Part shown: positions 1 to 8,488 of the stretch, piece after piece
Numbering within the stretch: position 1 is the first letter of the stretch
How the letters are laid out: each line of letters opens with the position of its first letter
Assembly (NCBI GenBank): GCA_031119395.1
Contig: JAVHYA010000051.1
Coordinates: 1-34,508, forward strand
DNA length: 34,508 nt
From: Pseudomonadota bacterium
GTDB taxonomy: Bacteria > Pseudomonadota > Gammaproteobacteria > Burkholderiales > Burkholderiaceae_C
Direction of reading: 5' to 3'
Notes under the pieces: model-generated
What the model was told of the DNA's origin: nothing
Database searches by the model: none
The model's input: only the letters and a program-made list of their open reading frames with translations
Position numbers and translations under genes: made by a program

Positions 1-2363
1 TCACCGCGCTCGCCACGCTCGGCGACATCGGCCGGCCTGGGGGCTCGGCGTTCGCGGCGGCCTTCGCGCGGCGCCTGCTCGTCACCTGCACCGGGGAGGT
101 CCGAGGCCGCGGCGCGGGGCTCGCGGATCGAACCCTCTTCGCGGCGTGCTTCACCACGCTCGCGCCGCTCGCCCTGGCGGCCACGCGGCGCGCGCTCGAT
201 GCCGGCCTCGCCGCGCTGTTCGTCGGCAGCCGCCGAGCCGCTCCCCTGAGCCAGCGCTGCCTTGTCGCCCCACTCCTGCTCGCGGGCTTCGATCGACTCG
301 CGACGCTCGCCACGGCTGCCGCCTCGGCGGTCGCCGTCGCGCGGAGGACGCGCATCGCCACGCTGTTCGCGGCTTCCTTCGACGCGGCCTTCGCGGCGTG
401 CATCGCTGCCACTGCCTTCACGGCGCTCGCCGTTGCCGTTGCGGCCACCGCGGCGTTCGCCGTCGCGCGCGGCGCGGCCTTCGCCGTCACGGCCCCGGCC
501 TTCGCCACGGCCGCCGCGGCGCTGCTCGCCGCGGCCGCCCTCGCGGCGTGCCGGCTTGGTTTCGTCGGCCGCCGCCACGGCCGGCGAGGGTGCCGGGGCC
601 GCAGCGGGCGCGTCCTGGGCGCCACCGCCGAAGAAGCTCTTGAGCCATGCGAAGAAGCCGCGTTCGGCCGGTGCGCGCGGTGCGGCCGGGGCCGGCGCGG
701 CCACGGGGGCCTGCACCGGCGCAGGCGCCGCCACCTCCTTGGGCGCCACCACGGGCGCCGGCGCATCGGGCAGCACTCCCTTGATCACCGGGGTCTGCTT
801 GTTGGTCGGCTCCTGCGAGCGTCGCGTGACGTGGGTCGGGTCCTCGACTTCCTCGGCCATGGTGTAGCTGGCACGCAGGTGGTCCAGGCGCGGGTCGTCG
901 TGCTTGAGGCGCTCGAGCTTGTAGTTCGGCGTCTCCAGCGTCTTGTTGGGCACCATCAGCACGTTCACGCGCTGCTTCAACTCGATCTTGGTGATCTCGG
1001 TGCGCTTCTCGTTGAGCAGGAAGGAGGCCACCTCGACCGGCACCTGCACATGCACTGCGGCGGTGTTGTCCTTCATGGACTCTTCCTGAATGATCCGAAG
1101 GATCTGCAGGGCGCTCGACTCGGTGTCGCGGATGTGGCCCGAGCCGCCGCAGCGCGGGCAGGGGATCGACGAGCCTTCGCTCAGCGCCGGCTTCAGGCGC
1201 TGGCGGCTCATTTCCATGAGGCCGAACTTGCTGATGGAGCCGAACTGCACGCGGGCGCGGTCCTGGCGCAGCGCGTCGCGCAGGCGGCTTTCGACCTCGC
1301 GGCGGTTCTTCGACTCGTCCATGTCGATGAAGTCGATGACGATCAGGCCGCCCAGGTCGCGCAGGCGCATCTGGCGGGCCACTTCGTCGGCGGCTTCGAG
1401 GTTGGTACGGGTCGCGGTCTCTTCGATGTCGCCGCCCTTGATGGCGCGGGCCGAGTTCACGTCGACCGAGACCAGCGCCTCGGTGTGGTCGATCACGATG
1501 GCGCCGCCCGAGGGCAGTTGCACGGTGCGGGCGTAGGCCGACTCGATCTGGTGCTCGATCTGGAAGCGGCTGAAGAGGGCCGCATCGTCGCGGTAGCGCT
1601 TCACGCGGGCGGCATGCTCGGGCATGACGTGCGCCATGAACTGCTGCGCCTGCTCGTAGATGTCGTCGGTGTCGATGAGGATGTCGCCGATGTCGTGATT
1701 GAAGTAGTCACGGATGGCGCGGATGACCAGCGACGATTCCTGGTAGATCAGGAAGGCACCCTTGCCGCCCTTGGCTGCGCCGTCGATGGCGGTCCAGAGC
1801 TTGAGGAGGTAGTTCAGGTCCCATTGGAGCTCGGGCGCCGAGCGGCCGATGCCGGCGGTGCGCGCGATGATGCTCATGCCCTTGGGGTACTCGAGCTGGT
1901 CCATCGCCTCCTTGAGCTCGGCGCGGTCCTCGCCCTCGATGCGCCGGCTCACGCCGCCGCCGCGCGGGTTGTTGGGCATCAGCACCACGTAGCGGCCGGC
2001 CAGGCTGATGAAGGTGGTGAGGGCGGCGCCCTTGTTGCCACGCTCTTCCTTCTCGACCTGGACGACGATCTCCTGGCCTTCCTTGATCGCGTCCTGGATG
2101 CGGGCCGAACTGGCCGACACGCCATCGGCGAAGTACTGCTTGGAGATTTCCTTGAACGGCAGGAAGCCGTGGCGGTCCTCACCGTAGTCGACGAAGCAGG
2201 CTTCGAGCGACGGCTCGACGCGCGTCACGACGGCCTTGTAGATGTTGCCCTTGCGCTGTTCGCGCCCTTCGATTTCGATTTCGTAGTCGAGGAGCTTCTG
2301 CCCGTCGACGATGGCCAGGCGGCGCTCTTCGGCCTGCGTGGCGTTGATCAGCATCCGTTTCAT
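1..2363 (-). CDS. rne: Ribonuclease E (3' end missing)
   Basis: Endoribonuclease that starts mRNA decay, processes rRNA and tRNA and scaffolds the degradosome. The frame opens at ATG 2363-2361 ([10 protein letters not shown]) and stays open to the left edge, so the C-terminus lies outside. Order seen: S1 RNA-binding and 5'-sensor region, then the DNase I-like catalytic region with D301 ([12 protein letters not shown]) and D344 (LIVIDFIDM), matching the E. coli magnesium-binding D303 and D346, then the zinc-link CPRCGGSG with C402 and C405. From about residue 520 the protein becomes an Ala/Pro linker and then a low-complexity tail rich in Arg, Gly and Glu ([19 protein letters not shown]), typical of the disordered scaffold half. 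RNase G is excluded by this tail. A leader of several hundred bases precedes the start. Identification is secure; the end is not visible. Confidence 0.96.
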   Translation of the reverse strand, partial: MKRMLINATQAEERRLAIVDGQKLLDYEIEIEGREQRKGNIYKAVVTRVEPSLEACFVDYGEDRHGFLPFKEISKQYFADGVSASSARIQDAIKEGQEIVVQVEKEERGNKGAALTTFISLAGRYVVLMPNNPRGGGVSRRIEGEDRAELKEAMDQLEYPKGMSIIARTAGIGRSAPELQWDLNYLLKLWTAIDGAAKGGKGAFLIYQESSLVIRAIRDYFNHDIGDILIDTDDIYEQAQQFMAHVMPEHAARVKRYRDDAALFSRFQIEHQIESAYARTVQLPSGGAIVIDHTEALVSVDVNSARAIKGGDIEETATRTNLEAADEVARQMRLRDLGGLIVIDFIDMDESKNRREVESRLRDALRQDRARVQFGSISKFGLMEMSRQRLKPALSEGSSIPCPRCGGSGHIRDTESSALQILRIIQEESMKDNTAAVHVQVPVEVASFLLNEKRTEITKIELKQRVNVLMVPNKTLETPNYKLERLKHDDPRLDHLRASYTMAEEVEDPTHVTRRSQEPTNKQTPVIKGVLPDAPAPVVAPKEVAAPAPVQAPVAAPAPAAPRAPAERGFFAWLKSFFGGGAQDAPAAAPAPSPAVAAADETKPARREGGRGEQRRGGRGEGRGRDGEGRAARDGERRGGRNGNGERREGSGSDARREGRVEGSREQRGDARPPRDGDRRGGSRGERRESIEAREQEWGDKAALAQGSGSAAADEQRGEAGIERAPRGRQGERRERGEARREEGSIREPRAAASDLPGAGDEQAPREGRRERRAPRPADVAERGERG

Positions 2364-2938
2364 GGGAGTGCGTGTCCTTTTTGTTGTGTCTCGTCACTGG
2401 CCCGCAAGGGGCCCACGATGCACGGACGACGCAGCGAAACGACGGGAATTGCCGTTGCACTCCGGAGGCTGGGACTGGCGAGGGGCGCGAGCGCCGCCAC
2501 CGGTCCGGGGCGATCAGCCCTGCAGCCGCGGTGGTGGTGGCGCGAGGATGGGCGCGAGGCCGATGGGCTGCCGCGCTGCTATCTTTTTGATAGCTGGTTG
2601 CGCAACAACGACGGGCGTTGCGGGCGATTCAATGCCTGTATTCGCTGGGGTCAGCCAGCGCAGGCATATCTGAATCAGCCACATCAACACAAGGGCACTC
2701 GCTTCGATCCGCCGGCCAGCGCCTCGCAAAGGAGCGGGCGCGCTGGCTGGCTTGGGTATTCCGTGGTCCCAATGACTTGGGGTTTCGTTTGCGTCGGCTT
2801 GACTGCCTTGCCTGGCTTGCCACTTTGCGCTGGAGCGCGGGGTCTGCAAGCCGTGCAACGAAGTGGCATCGACCTCGCAGCGCCATCGTGGGGTGCTCTA
2901 AACTTCTCGCTTAATCAAGCACTTACACAACCGCGCTG
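2364..2938 (-). other. Long rne leader / rne-rluC divergent gap
   Basis: 575 bases with no gene I accept. Read on the minus strand it would be the rne 5' leader if the TATAAT at 2953-2948 is used. It carries one copy of the dispersed palindromic repeat (2578-2643). A minus-strand open frame (2858-2514) with a hydrophobic patch (LVLMWLIQICLRW) lies inside it but has no recognised family. E. coli rne is known to have a 361-base leader used for autoregulation; similar use here is inference. Confidence 0.4.
2578..2643 (+). repeat. Dispersed palindromic repeat, copy 1
   Basis: Core GCTATCTTTTTGATAGC (2578-2594) has a perfect 6-base stem. It is followed by a second hairpin CGCAAC/GTTGCG (2601-2622 area). 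Lies in the rne leader, so on the transcript it would be read as its complement. Confidence 0.7.
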
Positions 2939-4015
2939 GTGAAAAACATTATAGGTGCGAAGCCGCGGGCTGCGACGGGGAAAGTCCTTGCCGCCCCGTC
3001 GGCCCCGCCGGCCGAGGCGCGCATGCTCACCGTGGATGCGGAGTCCGCCGGCCAGCGGCTCGACAACTTCCTCTTCCGCCACTTGAAGGGCGTGCCCAAG
3101 ACGCACGTCTACCGCATCATCCGCTCGGGCGAGGTGCGCATCAACAAGGGCCGCGTGCAGGCCGATTCACGGGTGGAGGCGGGCGACACCGTGCGCCTGC
3201 CACCGGTTCGCGTCAGTGCGGCGCCGGCGGACGCGGTGCCCGCACCGGCGCGCAGCTTCGACCTGCTGCTGGAAGACGACGCGCTCATCGCGCTGGACAA
3301 GCCTGCCGGCACCGCCGTCCACGGCGGCAGCGGCGTGAGCTTCGGCGTCATCGAGCAACTGCGCGCCGCCCGGCCTGCCGCGCGCTTCCTCGAGCTGGTG
3401 CATCGGCTCGACCGTGAAACCTCGGGCGTGCTGCTGGTGGCCAAGAAGCGCAGCGCGCTCACCGCGCTGCAGGCCCAGTTCAAGAGCCGCGAAACCGGCA
3501 AGACCTACCTCGCGCTGGTCGAGGGCGACTGGCCGGCGCGCCTGAAGGTGCTCGATGCGCCGCTCGCGCGCTACCTGCTCCCCGGCAAGGACGGCCGGGC
3601 AGGCGAGGGCGAGCGGCGGGTGAAGGTGGTCGAGAAGGACCACCCCGACGCCATGCGCGCCGTCACGCTGGTGCGTGCGCTGGCACGCCTCACGCTTGCC
3701 GGCGACGCCGCGCCGATGACGCTGCTGGCCGTCACGATCAAGACCGGCCGCACCCACCAGATCCGCGTCCACCTCGCGTCGGCCGGACACCCGATCGCCG
3801 GCGACGACAAGTACGGCGACTTCGAACGCCGCCGCGCGCTGGCTCGCCTGGGCCTCAAGCGCATGTTCCTGCATGCCTGGCGGCTGCGTTTCACCCATCC
3901 GGCCACAGGCGAAGCCATGGCGCTGCAGGCGCCGCTGCCGCCCGAACTGGCCGACCTTCTCCCTGCAGCCGCGCGCGCTGCCCTGGACACCCATGACAAC
4001 AACGACAAGCCCTGA
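2939..4015 (+). CDS. rluC: 23S rRNA pseudouridine synthase RluC
   Basis: Isomerises uridines of 23S rRNA (955, 2504 and 2580 in E. coli). An S4 RNA-binding domain comes first (QRLDNFLFRHLKGVPKTHVY, about residues 40-100), then the RluA-type catalytic domain with HRLDRETSG, D158 being the catalytic aspartate, and KTGRTHQIRVH near the end. The GTG at 2939 gives 358 residues with a lead of about 30 residues before the S4 domain, as I expect for betaproteobacterial RluC. ATG at 3024 is the alternative and would trim that lead. No clear ribosome site precedes either. It sits divergent from rne, a pairing common in proteobacteria, and its 3' end overlaps the next gene by 23 bases. Confidence 0.92.
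   Translation: MKNIIGAKPRAATGKVLAAPSAPPAEARMLTVDAESAGQRLDNFLFRHLKGVPKTHVYRIIRSGEVRINKGRVQADSRVEAGDTVRLPPVRVSAAPADAVPAPARSFDLLLEDDALIALDKPAGTAVHGGSGVSFGVIEQLRAARPAARFLELVHRLDRETSGVLLVAKKRSALTALQAQFKSRETGKTYLALVEGDWPARLKVLDAPLARYLLPGKDGRAGEGERRVKVVEKDHPDAMRAVTLVRALARLTLAGDAAPMTLLAVTIKTGRTHQIRVHLASAGHPIAGDDKYGDFERRRALARLGLKRMFLHAWRLRFTHPATGEAMALQAPLPPELADLLPAAARAALDTHDNNDKP
2948..2953 (-). promoter_or_regulatory. Candidate -10 box for rne
   Basis: A perfect TATAAT on the minus strand, overlapping the first codons of rluC. The best -35 at 17-base spacing is GTCGCA (3 of 6), so it is weak. Transcription from about 2941 would give a leader of about 578 bases. Confidence 0.35.
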
Positions 4016-4676
4016 CGGCGCCCCGCGCCGCTTCGACCTCATCGCCTTCGATTGGGACGGAACGCTCTACGACTCCACCGCCGTCATCGTCCGGTGCATC
4101 CAGGCCGCGGTGGTCGACGTCGGCGGGCGCCTGCCCAGCGAGCGCGACGCCGCCTGGGTGATCGGCCTGGGCCTGGCCGAGGCGCTCGCCAAGGCGGCGC
4201 CCGACGTGCCGCCCGAGAAGTACCCCGAACTCGGCGCGCGCTACCGGCACCACTACCTGCGCCACCAGGACGACCTGGTGCTCTTCGATGGCACGCTGGC
4301 GATGATCGATGCCCTGCGTGCCCGTGGCCACAAGCTGGCGGTCGCCACCGGCAAGTCGCGCCGCGGCCTCGACCTGGCGCTGGAGACCGTGGCCCTGCGC
4401 GAGCGCTTCGACAGCTCGCGCACCGCCGACGAGACCTTCGGCAAACCGCACCCGCGCATGCTGCTCGAACTGATGGAGGAGCTCGAGGTGCCGCCCGAGC
4501 GCACGCTGATGATCGGCGACACCATCCACGACCTGCAGCTGGCCGCCAACGCCGGCTGCGCCAGCGTCGGCGTGAGCTATGGTGCGCACGAGCCCGCCAG
4601 CTTCGCCGACCACGCGCCGCTGCACGTGGCCCATTCCGTGCAGGACCTGCACGACTGGTTGATCCGGAACGCCTGA
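3993..4676 (+). CDS. HAD-family phosphatase, Gph-like
   Basis: 227-residue haloacid-dehalogenase hydrolase. Motif I is FDWDGTLYDS (nucleophile Asp and acid/base Asp), motif II VATGKSRRG, motif III the Lys in FGKPHP, motif IV MIGDTIHDL. A small helical cap lies between motifs I and II, as in phosphoglycolate phosphatase and related enzymes (HAD-IA). The start is ATG 3993, overlapping the rluC stop by 23 bases, which implies translational coupling. A HAD phosphatase directly after rluC is common in Burkholderiales. The substrate cannot be read from the sequence; phosphoglycolate or another small sugar phosphate is possible. Confidence 0.9.
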   Translation: MTTTTSPDGAPRRFDLIAFDWDGTLYDSTAVIVRCIQAAVVDVGGRLPSERDAAWVIGLGLAEALAKAAPDVPPEKYPELGARYRHHYLRHQDDLVLFDGTLAMIDALRARGHKLAVATGKSRRGLDLALETVALRERFDSSRTADETFGKPHPRMLLELMEELEVPPERTLMIGDTIHDLQLAANAGCASVGVSYGAHEPASFADHAPLHVAHSVQDLHDWLIRNA

Positions 4677-4689
4677 CCTTTCCTGCGCC

Positions 4690-5058
4690 ATGACGACCGA
4701 AGCGATTCCCCTGTGCAATTCCCGTGATCTCGTCGAAGGCGGCGAGGCGGTGTCCTTCGATGTCACGTACGGCGGCGAGAGCTGCCGCGCCTTCGCCATC
4801 CGTTTCGAGGGGCAGCCGCATGCCTACCTCAACCGCTGCACCCACGTGGCGATGGAGATGGACTACCAGCCCGACCGCTTCTTCGACGACACCGGCCAGT
4901 GGCTGCTGTGCGCTACGCATGGCGCCGCGTACCGCCCCGACACCGGCGAATGCGGCGGCGGTCCCTGCCGCGGCGGGCTGGTGAAAATCGAGCTCAGCGA
5001 GCGTGACGGCGTGGTGCACTGGCATACTGCCTGGAACCTGCAGCCCCTGCAGTTCTGA
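4690..5058 (+). CDS. Small Rieske [2Fe-2S] protein
   Basis: 122-residue single-domain Rieske ferredoxin-like protein. The cluster ligands are C50-T-H52 and C74-A-T-H77, the standard CxH and CxxH pairs. No transmembrane segment or signal peptide is seen, so it is probably cytoplasmic. It starts 13 bases after the HAD gene and is followed by sppA after 35 bases, forming rluC-HAD-Rieske-sppA on one strand. Known relatives act as small electron carriers or as ferredoxin parts of oxygenases, but no oxygenase is nearby, so the partner is unknown. Confidence 0.9.
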   Translation: MTTEAIPLCNSRDLVEGGEAVSFDVTYGGESCRAFAIRFEGQPHAYLNRCTHVAMEMDYQPDRFFDDTGQWLLCATHGAAYRPDTGECGGGPCRGGLVKIELSERDGVVHWHTAWNLQPLQF

Positions 5059-5093
5059 CCCGGGCCCGCCCCGTAGCCGCGCCCCTTTTCCCC

Positions 5094-6122
5094 ATGAGCA
5101 CCTCCGACCGGAAGGAACCTTCGGGTTTCGAACCTTTTGAGCCGCAAGCGCCGGACCTGGCGAGCCCCCCCGTGAACAAAGACCCCACTTCCTCGCCCGG
5201 CTGGGAGCGCGCGACGCTCGAGAAGCTGGCCTTCGCGTCCCTCAGGGAGCAGCGTGCCACGCGCCGCTGGAAGACCTTCGTGCGCCTGGGCTGGCTGCTC
5301 TTCTTCGTCGCGCTGGCCTGGCTGGCCTTCATGCGCGCCCAGCCCTCCACCGCCAAGACCACGGCCCACACGGCGGTGGTCGAGATCAAGGGCGAGATCG
5401 CCAGCGGTGCCGACGCCAGCGCCGAATTCGTCGTCGCCGCCATGAAGAGCGCCTTCGAGGACGAGGGCGCCAAGGGCGTGGTGCTGCTGATCAACTCGCC
5501 AGGCGGCAGCCCGGTGCAGGCCGGCATCATCAACGACGAGATCAAGCGCATGAAGGCCAAGTACAAGAAGCCGATCTACGCCGTGGTGGAGGAAAGCTGC
5601 GCCTCGGCCGCGTATTACATCGCCGCCGCCACCGACAAGATCTACGTCGACAAGGCCAGCCTGGTCGGCAGCATCGGCGTGCTGATGGACGGCTTCGGCT
5701 TCACCGGCACGATGGAAAAGCTCGGCGTCGAGCGGCGCCTGCTCACCTCGGGCGAGAACAAGGGCTTCCTCGACCCCTTCAGCCCGATGAGCGACGCGCA
5801 GAAGCAGCACGCGCAGCAGATGCTCGACCAGATCCACGCCCAGTTCATCGACGTGGTGAAGAAGGGCCGCGGCGAGCGCCTCAAGGCCGACACGCCGGGC
5901 CTGTTCAGCGGCCTGTTCTGGACCGGCCAGCAGGCCGTCGACCTGGGCCTGGCCGACCAGATGGGCAACGTCGACTACGTGGCGCGCGAGGTCATCAAGG
6001 CCGAGGACACCATCGACTACACCCGCCGCGACAACGTGGCGGAGCGCCTGGCCAAGAAGTTCGGCGCCGCCTTCGCCGACACCACGGTGCGCAGCATGCG
6101 CAGCACGCCGGCAGTCCGCTGA
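5094..6122 (+). CDS. sppA: S49-family signal peptide peptidase, SppA-like
   Basis: 342-residue membrane-anchored serine peptidase that degrades cleaved signal peptides at the inner membrane. The N-terminus is cytoplasmic and polar, followed by one transmembrane helix at about residues 62-80 (WLLFFVALAWLAFM). The catalytic Ser is S171 in SCASAAYYIA and the general-base Lys is K223 in SGENK; their spacing of 52 matches the short one-domain SppA of Bacillus (Ser147/Lys199), not the duplicated E. coli protein. The loop INSPGGSP is also typical. Start ATG 5094. A strong terminator follows 25 bases after the stop, making this the last gene of the rluC transcription unit. Confidence 0.92.
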   Translation: MSTSDRKEPSGFEPFEPQAPDLASPPVNKDPTSSPGWERATLEKLAFASLREQRATRRWKTFVRLGWLLFFVALAWLAFMRAQPSTAKTTAHTAVVEIKGEIASGADASAEFVVAAMKSAFEDEGAKGVVLLINSPGGSPVQAGIINDEIKRMKAKYKKPIYAVVEESCASAAYYIAAATDKIYVDKASLVGSIGVLMDGFGFTGTMEKLGVERRLLTSGENKGFLDPFSPMSDAQKQHAQQMLDQIHAQFIDVVKKGRGERLKADTPGLFSGLFWTGQQAVDLGLADQMGNVDYVAREVIKAEDTIDYTRRDNVAERLAKKFGAAFADTTVRSMRSTPAVR

Positions 6123-6147
6123 GCGAGCGTCGCGGCCTTCGCTTCAA

Positions 6148-6168
6148 CGGCGCTTCGGCGCCGTTTTT
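6148..6168 (+). terminator. Rho-independent terminator after sppA
   Basis: CGGCGC-TTCG-GCGCCG stem-loop with a stable UUCG tetraloop followed by five Ts, 25 bases after the sppA stop. Confidence 0.85.
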
Positions 6169-6191
6169 CATGGGCGCCGACGCCCGGCGTT

Positions 6192-6256
6192 GCTCACATT
6201 TCGATAGCTGCCCGCGCCCGTCCCCCGGGCGCGGGTGGCCGATATGGCCTGGAAAG
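6192..6256 (+). repeat. Dispersed palindromic repeat, copy 2
   Basis: Core GCTCACATTTCGATAGC (6192-6208), then a perfect second hairpin GCGCCCG-TCCCC-CGGGCGC and the tail GGCCGATATGGCC. Sits between the convergent ends of sppA and the MFS gene. Confidence 0.75.
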
Positions 6257-6261
6257 TCGGC

Positions 6262-7446
6262 TCAGTGGTCGCCGGCCGGGGCCGGCGCGCCCGCGCTGGC
6301 GGCGGCCCGCGGCGCCGCCACGGCCAGCGCCACGGCGAACACCACCACCACCGACAGCGCCGCCGTGAGCGAGCTCACCCGCGCCAGGAAGCCGATCATC
6401 GGCGGCCCCGCCATGAAGCCCAGGTAGGCCGCGGCCGAGACGGCGGCGATGCCGCGCGCCGCATCCACGCCCGGCACCCGCGCCGCCGCGGCGAACAGGA
6501 TCGGCACCACGTTGGCGAAGCCGATGCCCACGCCCGCGAAGCCCGCCAACGCGAGCCAGGGCGAATCGGTCAGCAGCACCCCGGCCATCGACAGCGCCGC
6601 CAGCGAGGCACTGGCGCGCAGCAGCGTCGCCGAGGCGAAGCGCGCGCGCAGGGCGTCGCCGCCGAAGCGCGCCGCCGCCATGGCGGCCGAGAAGCTCGCG
6701 TAGGCGAGGGCGGCCTGCTGCTGCGGGCTGCCGAGCTCCTGCTGCAGGTAGAGCACGCTCCAGTCGTACATCGCGCCCTCGGCCACCAGGCCCAGGGCGG
6801 CGAGGATGCCCAGGACGACCAGCGCCCCGCGCGGCAGGCGGAAGCCGCCCTCGGCCGGCGCCGTGCTGGCCGTGAAGCGACGCGGCAGCATCCAGCGCGT
6901 GCCGCCGGCCACGGCCACGGCCATGACGCCCGCGACCAGCGCCAGATGCCAGTTCGGCGGCAGGCCGGCCGCCAGGGCCGCACTGCCGCTCACCGCGCCG
7001 GCCATGCCGCCCAGGCTGAACATGCCGTGCATGCCGCTCATCAGGGGCCGGCCGCCGTGCAGTTCGAGCTGCGAAGCCTCGGTGTTGATGGCGACGTCGA
7101 ACACGCTGGTCACCAGGCCGAAGGCCGCCAGCAGCACCAGCAGGAAGGCGTACGACGGCATGTGGATCAGCAGCGCCACCAGCAGCGCGTACACGGTGCC
7201 GGTGACCAGCGCCATGCGCGCGGCGCCATGACGACCGATCCAGCTGCCCGCGCGGCTGATGCCGAGGAGCGCGCCGAAGCCGGCCGCCAGCAGGGCCAGC
7301 CCCAGTTCGGCCTCGTCGACGCCGTAGTGCGCCTTCACGGTGGGGATGTGCACGCCCCAGGTCGCAAAGATGAAGCCGGAGCAGAAGAACTGGGTGCGGG
7401 TGGCCCAGCGGGTGGGGGCGCTGCGGGCGAGGGTGGTGTCGGTCAA
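6262..7446 (-). CDS. MFS transporter
   Basis: 394-residue major facilitator with about twelve hydrophobic helices, for example LALLAAGFGALLGI, MALVTGTVYALLVALLI, FLLVLLAAFGLVTSVFDVA and ALSVVVVFAVALAVAA. The sequence SVFDVAINTEA and a glycine-rich GMHGMFSLGGMAG loop resemble the sugar/drug-efflux subgroup of uncharacterised MFS proteins. I chose TTG 7446-7444 (LTDTTLARSAP) because no ATG lies closer to the first helix. The next in-frame ATG, at 7668, would add 74 residues translated from two intergenic repeats and is unlikely. No strong ribosome site is seen. Substrate unknown. Confidence 0.8.
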   Translation of the reverse strand: MTDTTLARSAPTRWATRTQFFCSGFIFATWGVHIPTVKAHYGVDEAELGLALLAAGFGALLGISRAGSWIGRHGAARMALVTGTVYALLVALLIHMPSYAFLLVLLAAFGLVTSVFDVAINTEASQLELHGGRPLMSGMHGMFSLGGMAGAVSGSAALAAGLPPNWHLALVAGVMAVAVAGGTRWMLPRRFTASTAPAEGGFRLPRGALVVLGILAALGLVAEGAMYDWSVLYLQQELGSPQQQAALAYASFSAAMAAARFGGDALRARFASATLLRASASLAALSMAGVLLTDSPWLALAGFAGVGIGFANVVPILFAAAARVPGVDAARGIAAVSAAAYLGFMAGPPMIGFLARVSSLTAALSVVVVFAVALAVAAPRAAASAGAPAPAGDH

Positions 7447-7465
7447 GGGATGGGTCAGCGGAATT

Positions 7466-7531
7466 GCTCTCGAATTGATAGCGTGCCGCGCAAGTGGGGC
7501 TTGGGTTGGAAGCCGATCTGGCTCGAAATTC
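7466..7531 (+). repeat. Dispersed palindromic repeat, copy 3
   Basis: Core GCTCTCGAATTGATAGC (7466-7482). The second hairpin is degenerate (CGCGCAAG...GCTTGGG) and the tail GCCGATCTGGCTCGAAA is recognisable. Lies upstream of the MFS start. Confidence 0.65.
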
Positions 7532-7540
7532 GGGCTTCCG

Positions 7541-7637
7541 GACGCAGAAGCCGCAGAAGTCACGCAAGGGGCGCGGAAGAACACATTGTCGATGTCCCCT
7601 TTGACGCCTTTTGCGAAACCTTGGCGTCCGCTGCGTT
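7541..7637 (+). repeat. Large inverted repeat of CGCAGAAG-type units
   Basis: Left arm 7541-7580 and right arm 7598-7637 pair as inverted repeats; I count 25 of 40 identical positions, with a 17-base spacer. Each arm is itself a degenerate tandem of units of about 10 bases (GACGCAGAAG, CCGCAGAAG, CACGCAAGG, GCGCGGAAG). Lies in the 205-base gap between the methyltransferase stop and the MFS start. Confidence 0.7.
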
Positions 7638-7651
7638 TGGATGTCCCGAGT

Positions 7652-8413
7652 TCAGCGCCCGATGGCAAACACCGCCGGCAGCCGCTCCTCGGCCAGCGTG
7701 GGTGCGGCGCGCCAGGCCTTCACGCTCTGGCTGCGCACCTGCATCGCCGGCAGCGTCAGGCCGCTGGCCACCGCCAGGCGGGTGTGGTGCTGCAGCGTCT
7801 GGACCAGCGCCTGCAGCAGCGCGGCGTTGCGGTAGGGCGTTTCGATGAAGAGCTGGGTCTGGCCGGTGCGCAGCGCCAGCGATTCCAGTTCGCGGATGCG
7901 CGTGCGGCGTGCCTCGGCGTCCTGCGGCAGGTAGCCGACGAAGGCGAAGTTCTGCCCGTTGAGCCCGCTGGCCGCCAGGGTGAGCAGCAGCGAAACCGGT
8001 CCGACCAGCGGCACCACCGCCGCGCCGATCTCGTGGGCCGCGCGCACCACCGAAGAACCCGGGTCGGCCACCGCAGGCATGCCGGCCTCGCTCAGCAGGC
8101 CCATGTCGTGGCCTTCGCGCAGCGGCGCGAGCAGGGCCGCGATGGCCGCCGGGGCGGGCGCGCCGTCATGGTCGCCCTTCTTGTGCACCTCTCGCGGCAG
8201 CTCCTGGATCGACATCGACTGCAGCGGCGCGGCCAGCGGCACCACGGCGTCGATGCGCTTGAGGTACGCGCGGGCGGACTTCGCGTTCTCGCACACCCAG
8301 TGCGTGAGCCGCGCGGCGGCCTGCAGCGTGCCCAGGGGCAGGGCGTCCTGCAGGGGCGCCTGCACCTCGCAGCCGAAGTCGAGCGGGGCGGGAACGAGGT
8401 AGAGCGTGGGCAT
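7652..8413 (-). CDS. SAM-dependent methyltransferase, RsmI-like (tetrapyrrole methylase fold)
   Basis: 253-residue member of the TP-methylase superfamily. Seen motifs are the N-terminal strand MPTLYLVPAPLD, the LLSEAGMPAVADPGSSVVR block (RsmI proper has LISDAGTPLISDPG) and the GPVSLLLTLAASGL segment that shapes the SAM pocket. RsmI 2'-O-methylates C1402 of 16S rRNA, but this protein is a divergent paralogue of the kind found next to maf in Burkholderiales, so its target is uncertain. Start ATG 8413; a longer frame to 8458 would be translated from a repeat. Same strand as maf, 75 bases downstream, with repeat copy 4 between. Confidence 0.82.
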   Translation of the reverse strand: MPTLYLVPAPLDFGCEVQAPLQDALPLGTLQAAARLTHWVCENAKSARAYLKRIDAVVPLAAPLQSMSIQELPREVHKKGDHDGAPAPAAIAALLAPLREGHDMGLLSEAGMPAVADPGSSVVRAAHEIGAAVVPLVGPVSLLLTLAASGLNGQNFAFVGYLPQDAEARRTRIRELESLALRTGQTQLFIETPYRNAALLQALVQTLQHHTRLAVASGLTLPAMQVRSQSVKAWRAAPTLAEERLPAVFAIGR

Positions 8414-8423
8414 GGGGGCGGTT

Positions 8424-8488
8424 GCTATCGATTCAGGAGCTGCCGGCGCCCGCTCCATGGGCGTTGGCGGCCGGTTTGATTCAGAAGG
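8424..8488 (+). repeat. Dispersed palindromic repeat, copy 4
   Basis: Core GCTATCGATTCAGGAGC (8424-8440), then GGCGCCCG/GGGCGTTGG hairpin and the tail GGCCGGTTTGATTCAGAA. Fills nearly all of the gap between maf and the methyltransferase gene. Confidence 0.75.

Noticed and set aside
1-560. Short quasi-periodic motifs that look like tandem DNA repeats
   Set aside because: They are codons for the Arg/Gly/Glu-rich tail of RNase E, not a CRISPR or satellite array; no spacer structure.
2514-2858. Minus-strand 114-codon frame in the rne leader
   Set aside because: Has a hydrophobic patch but also translates a repeat copy and has no recognisable family or ribosome site; kept only as a note in the leader finding.
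831-2942. 703-codon plus-strand open frame
   Set aside because: Antisense shadow of rne. Its protein is His/Asp/Val-rich with no domain, while the opposite strand gives clear RNase E motifs.
5159-5180. C-rich run in the sppA N-terminus (GAGCCCCCCCGTG) as another copy of the nagZ insertion
   Set aside because: Shares only the C-run, with no matching flanks or hairpin.
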